A stretch of 25,924 nucleotides of DNA. Source: CAZGSG01 sp964528095. GTDB lineage: Bacteria > Bacteroidota > Bacteroidia > Chitinophagales > Chitinophagaceae. The notes beneath the pieces were generated by a model. That model was not told where the DNA came from. It made no database searches and saw only the letters and a list, made by a program, of their open reading frames with translations. Positions 1-6,556 of this stretch are shown here, piece by piece; positions within the stretch are counted from its first letter, which is position 1; each line of letters opens with the position of its first letter. A program made the position numbers and the translations under genes. The stretch lies in NCBI GenBank assembly GCA_964528095.1, contig CAZGSG010000052.1, forward strand, positions 1 through 25,924, written 5' to 3'.

Positions 1-446
1 CGGGAATATTTATCCGAATAAAAAAGGCCCTTCTTCTGGTCCCACCAAAGGTCCTGGCATTTCAATGTATCGCCTTTGACGCTGATCACTACCACGCTAT
101 CGCGCAGGTATACTTTGTCCAGGTTCTCAAAATATTTACCATAGCGGCTATCGAGCCTGGAATCTATTTCTGTACTATCGTTATAGAAATCGACATGCAG
201 GGTATTGGGAAATTCAACGTACAGCGTATCGGCTGTCACCCTGTACATCAATGGCGCCGTTAATTTTGCTTTCATCTTTCCGTTCTGGCTGATGAAGCTT
301 TCTATATCTTTTGCTTCTTCCCTGAGTTCCTTGTCCTTTGTCCATTCTTCTATTTGTTTGTCGCTATTCTCACAGCTTACAAACAAACAGCAGCTCAGTA
401 TAAGAGCTGCTGTATAAAAGAGATGATATTTTTCAGAACGGCGCAT
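1..446 (-). CDS. lptC: LPS export ABC transporter periplasmic protein LptC (3' part outside window)
   Basis: LptC is the single-pass or lipid-anchored periplasmic component of the Lpt system, which passes lipopolysaccharide from the LptBFG transporter to the periplasmic bridge. The first 148 residues are visible; the gene runs off the left edge, so the C-terminus is missing. The N-terminus has a hydrophobic stretch (about residues 9-24) ending in LFVSC, a plausible lipobox with Cys25 as lipidation site. After this come the strand-rich segments LTAPLMYRV and LKCQDLWWDQKKGLFYSD, which I recognise as the Bacteroidota LptC pattern. The ATG at 446 is chosen because it gives a complete signal sequence. 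It lies 39 bases downstream of the outer membrane protein gene on the same strand and is probably the distal part of the same operon. Identification is by sequence pattern only. Confidence 0.85.
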   Translation of the reverse strand, partial: MRRSEKYHLFYTAALILSCCLFVSCENSDKQIEEWTKDKELREEAKDIESFISQNGKMKAKLTAPLMYRVTADTLYVEFPNTLHVDFYNDSTEIDSRLDSRYGKYFENLDKVYLRDSVVVISVKGDTLKCQDLWWDQKKGLFYSDKYS

Positions 447-485
447 TATGTTTGATCGTTGCCCTATCCGTTTAATCGGACCGGC

Positions 486-1877
486 TTATTCATATTTCTT
501 CCTGCGGAACCAATAGTCGCTGAGTGAAAAGCCCAGTGAAAAACGAAACAGGTTTTCTTTGAGTAAGTTGTCATTATTGCCTCTTTTGATATACTCAAAA
601 GCAAGATTGATAATAGTAGCGGAACCGGGGCTTAACCTGTTATAATTCGCTACGGGCAGTCCTAACCCTACTGAACCTCCTACTACGGGAAGTTTTTTAC
701 CAGCCTGTACTTCTATGTAATCAGGCCCTGTAAAGAATCCGGCACGGTAGGCTATATTACTAAAATAATTTCTGCGTGGTATTGGTCTGTATTCGCCGCC
801 TACATGCAATTCCCATTTATTTCTCAGCAGATCTTTCTGTCCAAAATAACGGTAGTCCTCCCATTTACTTTGTGAAAAGTCAACACCAACCAGCCAGTTT
901 GATTCTTTACCGGTACGTTCAGTTTTTTCAATTACAAATCCCACCGTTAATGAAGATGGATAAATGATCTTGCCCTTCGACGTGTTTTTATATACACTAT
1001 CCAATGTTACGTTCCCGGAATTTTCATTAAAGAAATAGGTTTCGCGGATAACATTCTGTGTTGCATTCAACGACTGTTCCCAGTTGCCAAAAGCTCCGAT
1101 AGCCAATGAATATTTCGGGTTGAACTGTACGCGGTATTGCAGACCGGCATTATAATAGAGGTTACCAAAAGTTGTTACGGTCTGAAAATTGCCGCTATTA
1201 TATTGTAAGCTATCATTGATGATCGACCGGCGGGCACTATAATCTTTTTTACCAAAAAGGTAACCACCGTTTATACCGAGACTTAATGAATGTTTTCCAA
1301 AATTAAACTTGTACCCCGTACCTAAAGAAGCGAGACTTGCGCCGCCATCTCCCTGGTTGGTCGTGATGGCGCTGTCAATGCCTGGCAATAATTCACGGGA
1401 CTGGATCTTATAACTGATCCGGGATACAGGACGCAGGCCAAAACTCAACCCCCAGTTCCTTTTCAATGGAATCCCTATTTGTACATGTGAAAACAAGGCA
1501 TTGCTGGCAGTGAATTTTTCCAGGTTCCCTGGTTGTGACAGGGTACGGCTTTCAAAATTCAATCCAACGTCCAGTATCGCTCTTCCCAACTGCTGTTTCT
1601 TCGATTTTTGTTCGATAATAGACTCGAATGAACCGTATGAAGCGGGGTTGCTATAGTTGATGAATAAAAAATTATTATAGGCCGCGGAAATGCCGCCCAT
1701 TCCCCTGCTATTTACATTGGTAGAAGGCACCAAATCACCTAAACCATAACGGGTATATGGGGAATTATCCTGTGCAAATACAGGCATTGCTGAGGCAGAT
1801 ACAACAAAAAGAAGAACGAACCTGATAACTTTCCTACCAGCAGGCAGGGGACGTAACTCATTGATTCTCTTAGGCAT
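486..1877 (-). CDS. Putative beta-barrel outer membrane protein next to coaX
   Basis: About 463 residues from the preferred start. The N-terminus has a basic, hydrophobic signal peptide ending near VFAQDN (about residue 35). The mature protein opens with SPYTRYGLGDL and then RGMGGISAAY and NPASYGSF, a signature of Bacteroidota FadL/PorV-like barrel proteins. The rest alternates polar and aromatic residues as in amphipathic strands and ends in LFRFSLGFSLSDYWF, typical of an outer membrane barrel C-terminus. The reading frame is open up to 1898, but the ATG at 1877 is preferred: it overlaps the coaX stop in ATGCCTAA, suggesting translational coupling. The lptC gene follows 39 bases downstream. 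The substrate is unknown; a transport or assembly role is possible but not shown. Confidence 0.75.
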   Translation of the reverse strand: MPKRINELRPLPAGRKVIRFVLLFVVSASAMPVFAQDNSPYTRYGLGDLVPSTNVNSRGMGGISAAYNNFLFINYSNPASYGSFESIIEQKSKKQQLGRAILDVGLNFESRTLSQPGNLEKFTASNALFSHVQIGIPLKRNWGLSFGLRPVSRISYKIQSRELLPGIDSAITTNQGDGGASLASLGTGYKFNFGKHSLSLGINGGYLFGKKDYSARRSIINDSLQYNSGNFQTVTTFGNLYYNAGLQYRVQFNPKYSLAIGAFGNWEQSLNATQNVIRETYFFNENSGNVTLDSVYKNTSKGKIIYPSSLTVGFVIEKTERTGKESNWLVGVDFSQSKWEDYRYFGQKDLLRNKWELHVGGEYRPIPRRNYFSNIAYRAGFFTGPDYIEVQAGKKLPVVGGSVGLGLPVANYNRLSPGSATIINLAFEYIKRGNNDNLLKENLFRFSLGFSLSDYWFRRKKYE

Positions 1878-2598
1878 TATTAACTTCGCTGATAGCATAA
1901 AGACCCTTAAAGATTAGATCAGGGTCTGCAAATATCTTGTTTTTAAGGTGCGAAGCCAAATGCACTATATCGCCCCCGGTTAAGACGACGTTAAAGTTGT
2001 CGAATTTTCGGGCATATTCGTCGATGAATCCGTCGATTTCGTAGGTCATTCCGAGTATCACTCCACTGAGGATATTGGTGGTGGTATCGTATCCAATAAG
2101 CGGTACATTGCTATCCGCCTTTACAACGGGCAATTTAGCCGTATAATGATTAAGTGAACGGAGACGCATTTCAAGACCCGGAGAAATTCCCCCACCCGTG
2201 AATTCGTCGTATTTATTGATGAAATTATAAGTAATGCAACTTCCAAGAGCAATGACCAGGTTATTACGTTTGGGATGAAAACGAATGGCCGCGGCTACCA
2301 AAGCAAGCCGGTCTGCCCCGATCGTTTCAGGCTTGCCCACAGGCGTAGTGAATAAAAGTTTTGTAAGATGGCTGAGCTTATGAAATTTTGTTCTGGCAGC
2401 CAGCAATTCTTCTATCGCCGGGTTATGCTCAATCACAGAAGAAAGGATCGATCTTTTTGGTTTATAGGTATCGATCAATGCTCCAATGGTTTCTATGGTA
2501 TCATCTTCAAGCACGATCGCCTTGCCGATCTCTGCCCCGTTGAAGATTGCTACTTTTTTTCTTGTATTGCCAAAATCAAAACAGAGCGTTACAGACAT
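1870..2598 (-). CDS. coaX: Type III pantothenate kinase
   Basis: CoaX phosphorylates pantothenate with ATP to 4'-phosphopantothenate, the first committed step of coenzyme A synthesis, in the cytoplasm. The 242 residues have the expected length and motifs of the acetate/sugar-kinase fold: the phosphate-binding DFGNTR at residues 8-13, GADR at 94-97, the second phosphate loop region GSCITYN around 119-125, GGGISPG at 135-141 and TGGD at 207-210. The start codon lies 21 bases after the LON-domain gene, and the stop overlaps the start of the barrel protein gene by 8 bases, so this is a middle gene of the minus-strand operon. No frameshift or missing catalytic region is seen. Confidence 0.93.
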   Translation of the reverse strand: MSVTLCFDFGNTRKKVAIFNGAEIGKAIVLEDDTIETIGALIDTYKPKRSILSSVIEHNPAIEELLAARTKFHKLSHLTKLLFTTPVGKPETIGADRLALVAAAIRFHPKRNNLVIALGSCITYNFINKYDEFTGGGISPGLEMRLRSLNHYTAKLPVVKADSNVPLIGYDTTTNILSGVILGMTYEIDGFIDEYARKFDNFNVVLTGGDIVHLASHLKNKIFADPDLIFKGLYAISEVNNA

Positions 2599-2619
2599 GC
2601 GGTATTATTTCAGATGAGA

Positions 2620-3261
2620 TCAGGATTCAAACTTGAACCCCGAAAGATTTTTAAAATGGCCATTCAATTTTATCTTCTCTTTCAGTTGTTCCATTCCAGC
2701 GACCATTGGTATCGCTTTTGCCAGGTGCCGTTTCAGGTATTCCTGCCGCTGAAGTTCATCCAGCAATAAAAGCAATTCATATTCTTCTTCCAGTGAAAGG
2801 CCGATATGATGCCCAATGTCAAAACATTTTATCTTATCATCAGGCAAAGGAAAGTCTTTTTTGATCTTTAATAGCTCGTGAAGTTCCCTGATACCGGCCA
2901 TGACTTTTTCCATCAATGCTTTATTGCCATGTTCATGAGTGACCGGGTAGTTGACAATAGCGCCCATGTAGAGTTTATCAGGGATCTCTTTTATTATTTC
3001 AAGTATCCTGAATATGCGCTGTCCCTTTGTTTTAATATCCATTTCTCCGTTGTCATGCACCTTAAAAATCTCTGTGATCTCAACAAGAGAACCGAACTCC
3101 TGCATTTTATTGTCTATTACCGTAGGTATGCCGAATGGCTTTTTAGCTTCATGACATTCCCGGATCAGTTGTTTGTAGCGGGGTTCGAAAATATGCAGGT
3201 TGAGTGATTCCCCCGGGTATACAACAATATTAAGCGGGAATATGGGAATAAAATTGGTCAT
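2620..3261 (-). CDS. LON peptidase substrate-binding (LAN) domain protein
   Basis: A 213-residue protein made only of the N-terminal LON substrate-binding domain: FPLNIVVYPGE (residues 8-18), FEPRY (25-29), a region with KTKGQRIFRI around 78-86, and a helical C-terminal half rich in Leu and Lys. It lacks the AAA ATPase and Ser-Lys protease domains of Lon, so it is a stand-alone domain protein and not a protease. Proteins of this sort are common, and their role is unproven; substrate recognition or adaptor activity is inferred from the fold. The ATG at 3261 is the only reasonable start because the conserved motif begins eight residues later. It is followed after 21 bases by coaX and preceded by a 39-base gap after the glycosyltransferase, which may hold an internal promoter. 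Confidence 0.88.
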   Translation of the reverse strand: MTNFIPIFPLNIVVYPGESLNLHIFEPRYKQLIRECHEAKKPFGIPTVIDNKMQEFGSLVEITEIFKVHDNGEMDIKTKGQRIFRILEIIKEIPDKLYMGAIVNYPVTHEHGNKALMEKVMAGIRELHELLKIKKDFPLPDDKIKCFDIGHHIGLSLEEEYELLLLLDELQRQEYLKRHLAKAIPMVAGMEQLKEKIKLNGHFKNLSGFKFES

Positions 3262-3265
3262 TGCA

Positions 3266-3273
3266 CAAAGTTA
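3266..3273 (-). promoter_or_regulatory. Possible -7 promoter element before the LON-domain gene
   Basis: On the minus strand the sequence reads TAACTTTG, an exact match to the Bacteroidota TAnnTTTG element, and its last base is only 4 bases from the ATG at 3261. No TTTG is seen at the usual upstream distance. If it is used, the transcript would start at or very near the ATG and be almost leaderless. It may be a chance match inside a longer operon. Confidence 0.35.
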
Positions 3274-3300
3274 TCCTGTTTGCGGTTTTGACGCTCTTTC

Positions 3301-4071
3301 TTAATGGTCTTTATTGATGGCGGACTTATTCAGCTCACGGAGTCTCGCGTATTTTAAAAAAGTGTAATAGGCAGTCATTTTTGCACACACATAACCTTCG
3401 TATCCGTCTAAAAAACCAAGCTGAAGGATATAATAATTAAAAAAATTAAACCCCGGCGATAGTCGCATTTTAAACCAGGATGCTCTTTTTCCTTCCCGTG
3501 AATATTTATCCGCATTCAGCATTGCATAATGCACCATTTTATGCGCATAATCGGCAATGTTCTTCATGGTCTGGTGCAGTACAAATCCTTTCAGTTTTTT
3601 TACTTTTATAGCTGCATCCAAAACAAGGTTTTCATGCACCGGCGCATCATTCCAGTTCACCCGCCTGCGATTAAAAAGCCGGATATGTTTATCGCCTCCC
3701 CATTCCCCATACTTCAGCGCTTTTTTTCCCAGGAAATTCTTAAACCGGATATCATACACCTCATTCAGGTCCGATAGGTTCAGTTGTAATAAAGCGTTTT
3801 TTAGTTCTTCGTCAATGGCTTCATCCGCGTCCAGGCTGAGTATCCAATCATACTTTGCCAGCGCGTTTGCAACCCGCTTGGTAGGGCCAAAGCCCTTCCA
3901 TTCTCCTTTATGTAATTTCACCTGATAGGCGGAGGCTATTTCCGCTGTCGCATCAGTACTTCCATTATCATACACTACAATATCATCTGTCAGGCCTTGC
4001 AGGCTCTGAAGGGAAACGCCAATTATATCTGCCTCGTTTTTACAAACTATTACAACTGAAAGTGACTGCAT
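3301..4071 (-). CDS. Glycosyltransferase family 2 protein (LPS core type)
   Basis: A GT-A fold glycosyltransferase of about 256 residues, likely adding a sugar to LPS core or another glycan at the cytoplasmic face of the inner membrane. From the preferred start it opens with LSVVIVCKNEA, then DNGSTDAT (nucleotide-sugar binding), GPTKRVANALAKYDWILSLD leading into the metal-binding DADE, and HQTMKNIADYAHKM further on. The arrangement WKGFGPTKR...DWILSLDADE resembles the LgtF/KdtX (WaaE) group of beta-1,4-glucosyltransferases; donor and acceptor are not determined. The frame is open to a TTG at 4098, whose TTGA overlaps the stop of the O-antigen ligase gene, so translation could be coupled from there. 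The ATG at 4071 gives the usual family N-terminus. Its membership of an LPS operon with lptC supports an envelope role. Confidence 0.88.
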   Translation of the reverse strand: MQSLSVVIVCKNEADIIGVSLQSLQGLTDDIVVYDNGSTDATAEIASAYQVKLHKGEWKGFGPTKRVANALAKYDWILSLDADEAIDEELKNALLQLNLSDLNEVYDIRFKNFLGKKALKYGEWGGDKHIRLFNRRRVNWNDAPVHENLVLDAAIKVKKLKGFVLHQTMKNIADYAHKMVHYAMLNADKYSREGKRASWFKMRLSPGFNFFNYYILQLGFLDGYEGYVCAKMTAYYTFLKYARLRELNKSAINKDH

Positions 4072-4094
4072 AAGAATTGCAAGATTACATTTTT

Positions 4095-5330
4095 TCAAGC
4101 TTCGTTGCTAAACCATTTCCAACACCATAATACGCTAAAGGAGTATATAAAAACGCCGAACTGCAGTTCCAGCCCGATATCAAATAAAAAACCAAAAGCG
4201 ACCGTTATATTCAAGAGCAGCCAGGCTGGCATCTTATTATGCTTTTTAATAAAAAAAGGTATCCCCATTACACAGCTAAAAAGCAACAATCCGGGAATGC
4301 CCGCACCTGCCCCATATAACAGCCACTCTGAGGATGGATATATTTTATCAGTCGCCTGCATTTGCGGATACTTGGTATCATACCATTCTATTGTTGCAGG
4401 GTAAATATCACCAAAGCCCACACCCGCCAGGGGCGCTGTTTTTACAAGTCCGTACCCGGCTTTCAAAGATATTATCCTGGCGGCATCATTCCCTCCCGGC
4501 AGATAGTGGGCATCTTTAAAATATCCATAATCATAGTATATATATTTAACCCTGTTACGGAACGTAGGAAAAAGCAAATAGGCTGCCAAAGGCAATAGCA
4601 ATAAAATAACGAGAAGTGTAACCGCCTGTGTCTTTTTTGTCTTTTGAGCGATCAGCCAGAGCGCTGCTCCTGCCAGCATAATGTATAGAGAAAATAAGCC
4701 CGTGCGTGAAGCCAGCAGGTGCAGGTAAATAATAAACCAACTGCCAGCCAGGTATAAACTAATACGCAACGCCTTTTGCGATAGTTTTCTATGCCACAAA
4801 AGAATACCGCATAACAGGGTGGCAAAACTCACCAACCAGCTAAAACGGATATGGTCATTCTGTAACGGGGTCACTATACTTTTTGCTTTCAGATATCCTT
4901 CATTCACCAATTGCATATTGGTGCTATACTTCAAAAAACTCCAAAAGCTGCCCGCAACTACAAGGCTTATTAAAAAAAGCGCGAGCCATTGGGATTGTTT
5001 GTTTGAGAACCTTGCCCCGCTGGCAAATGCGAGCGGCAGTAATAACAGCGGTAATTTAATACGTAGTATATTTTGCCATGTTTGTTCGTCTGAGCTCCAC
5101 AATCCAGATACCAGCGGTATCATAAATAAAAGACTCATACCCCAAAGAAGCGGGGAGTGGAGAAAATTCCTGAAAAGGTCTTTTATATCACCGCGTAAAA
5201 AACATGTTATGATAAAACCCGCCATGGCTACAGACAGGACGACCCTTGAAAAAAAAACCGCTGCCAGCATGATCATGGCAAACATAAAAATGACCCGGTC
5301 TTTCCATTCATACTGTAACTTATTCAGCAT
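4095..5330 (-). CDS. O-antigen ligase/polymerase family membrane protein
   Basis: A strongly hydrophobic protein of 411 residues from this start, with roughly ten or more membrane segments. It has the pattern of the WaaL/Wzy family: a long periplasmic loop (around DAARIISLKAGYGLVKTAPL) with GVGFGDIYPA and a catalytic-loop-like stretch before the last membrane helices. Such proteins join O-antigen to lipid A-core or polymerise repeat units at the periplasmic face; which of the two applies here is not determined. The frame continues to an ATG at 5360, only 2 bases from the divergent meaB ATG, so the internal ATG at 5330 is preferred; a near-match -7 element (TACGTTTA, 5345-5338 on the minus strand) sits just before it. 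The stop overlaps the alternative start of the next glycosyltransferase gene. It is the first gene of the minus-strand operon. Confidence 0.82.
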   Translation of the reverse strand: MLNKLQYEWKDRVIFMFAMIMLAAVFFSRVVLSVAMAGFIITCFLRGDIKDLFRNFLHSPLLWGMSLLFMIPLVSGLWSSDEQTWQNILRIKLPLLLLPLAFASGARFSNKQSQWLALFLISLVVAGSFWSFLKYSTNMQLVNEGYLKAKSIVTPLQNDHIRFSWLVSFATLLCGILLWHRKLSQKALRISLYLAGSWFIIYLHLLASRTGLFSLYIMLAGAALWLIAQKTKKTQAVTLLVILLLLPLAAYLLFPTFRNRVKYIYYDYGYFKDAHYLPGGNDAARIISLKAGYGLVKTAPLAGVGFGDIYPATIEWYDTKYPQMQATDKIYPSSEWLLYGAGAGIPGLLLFSCVMGIPFFIKKHNKMPAWLLLNITVAFGFLFDIGLELQFGVFIYSFSVLWCWKWFSNEA

Positions 5331-5337
5331 ACTTTTG
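5330..5337 (+). promoter_or_regulatory. Likely -7 promoter element of meaB
   Basis: TACTTTTG matches TAnnTTTG exactly and ends 25 bases before the meaB ATG, a normal leader distance. No clear TTTG is seen about 20 bases upstream. The element overlaps the start region of the divergent O-antigen ligase gene, so the two promoters would be packed face to back. Confidence 0.5.
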
Positions 5338-5362
5338 TAAACGTACAACATACGCTTCATTC

Positions 5363-6259
5363 ATGTGGCAGGAATTATTAAAACAGATTCAGCAAGCTGA
5401 TACAAAAGCACTGGCCAGGACTATTTCATTGGTTGAAAATGAACAGGACGGCTATGAAGACCTGTTGCAATCCCTTCCTTCTTCATCCACAAAGATCATC
5501 GGCATCACTGGCCCCCCGGGCGCAGGCAAGAGTACGCTGGTGGATTCACTGATACATCTTCTTGTTACCGCTGGCAAAAAAGTAGGAGTGCTTTGTGTAG
5601 ATCCTTCTTCTCCTTTTAATCTCGGTGCAGTATTGGGTGACAGGATAAGAATGAGTGATTGGTATACCAATCCCCTTGTTTTTATCCGGTCGCTTGCAAC
5701 CCGGGGGTCCATGGGCGGGCTGCATCCAAAGATCATCGAGATCACGGATATCATGAAAGCTTTTTCTTTTGATCACATCATCGTGGAAACAGTAGGTGTG
5801 GGACAAAGCGAGATCGAGATTGCAGGGCTTGCAGATGTGACCGTGGTGGTAATGGTGCCGGAAGCTGGTGATGAAGTACAGACAATGAAAGCAGGCCTGA
5901 TGGAAATAGCGGATGTTTTTGTAGTAAATAAAGCGGACAGGCCGGATGCGGAGCTGTTTGTAAGAACCCTGCGTATGATGCTTGCACCTTCTTTCAGCAG
6001 GCATTATCATGAAGTACCGGTACTCAAAACTGTCGCGTCGCAAAAAGAAGGTATTAAAGAATTACTGGAAGTCATACTTCATCAGTTGCAGAAAGCTCAT
6101 TTATCCGATAAAAAATTCTGGCTGCTGGCGGAAAGGGCTTATTACCTGATTGAACAGAAAAGAATGAAAGGGGTGGATAAAAATTTGCTGAAAAATGAGA
6201 TAGAGTTAAGTTATCCAAAGGGAAATTTTAATTTATATAAGTTTATTGCGAGTAAATAG
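5363..6259 (+). CDS. meaB: Methylmalonyl-CoA mutase-associated GTPase MeaB
   Basis: MeaB (ArgK/G3E-type GTPase) is the chaperone that gates adenosylcobalamin loading and protects methylmalonyl-CoA mutase, which interconverts succinyl-CoA and methylmalonyl-CoA. The 298 residues contain a P-loop GPPGAGKST (residues 50-58), the family block DPSSPFNLGAVLGDRIRM (80-97), FIRSLATRGSMGGL (107-120), ETVGVGQSE (142-150, switch region) and NKAD at 189-192 for guanine recognition. The C-terminal helical dimerisation region is present though a little short. The mutase subunits are not in this window, so the partner must be encoded elsewhere. The start ATG is divergent from the O-antigen ligase gene. No terminator is evident after the stop. 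Confidence 0.95.
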   Translation: MWQELLKQIQQADTKALARTISLVENEQDGYEDLLQSLPSSSTKIIGITGPPGAGKSTLVDSLIHLLVTAGKKVGVLCVDPSSPFNLGAVLGDRIRMSDWYTNPLVFIRSLATRGSMGGLHPKIIEITDIMKAFSFDHIIVETVGVGQSEIEIAGLADVTVVVMVPEAGDEVQTMKAGLMEIADVFVVNKADRPDAELFVRTLRMMLAPSFSRHYHEVPVLKTVASQKEGIKELLEVILHQLQKAHLSDKKFWLLAERAYYLIEQKRMKGVDKNLLKNEIELSYPKGNFNLYKFIASK

Positions 6260-6556
6260 GCTTCCGGCTATTCATACAATTGCCACAATCGGAATGCCCG
6301 TCAACGGAATATTGAATCAGTACTTCTCCGTCGAAGGAGGGCAAGAAAAAGATACGAGAATGGTAATGCCCGAATGGCCGCCAGGCTACCATTGTAAAAA
6401 TGATCCGGCTCTCATCAAATGAAGAAAAGCCCTGAATTTTCCGAAAGCCAACTTTTTCGAACTCCCATTCCAGTCATCCAAGTATAAGCTTGCATTTATA
6501 AATGACTGGAATTTCATTACTTTACAAATGTATCAATAAGGTACTGCTTATTTGAA
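6260..6556. other. Intergenic region between meaB and the repeat protein
   Basis: 297 bases without an accepted gene. It holds an 11-base inverted repeat (separate entry) and, on the minus strand, a frame open between stops from 6473 to 6243. An ATG at 6392 in that frame would give a 49-residue peptide ending DCGNCMNSRKPIYSQ and overlapping the meaB stop by 17 bases. No homology is recognised, so it is not called as a gene. No TAnnTTTG match is seen before the ATG at 6557. Confidence 0.5.
6467..6512. repeat. 11-base perfect inverted repeat, 24-base spacer
   Basis: ATTCCAGTCAT at 6467-6477 is the exact reverse complement of ATGACTGGAAT at 6502-6512. The right arm ends 44 bases before the ATG of the secreted repeat protein. 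It could be a hairpin or a two-site operator. There is no T-tract after either arm, so an intrinsic terminator is unlikely. Confidence 0.6.

Noticed and set aside
4819..5340. 173-codon plus-strand frame opposite the O-antigen ligase gene
   Set aside because: It is a shadow of a hydrophobic membrane-protein gene; the minus-strand frame explains the sequence.
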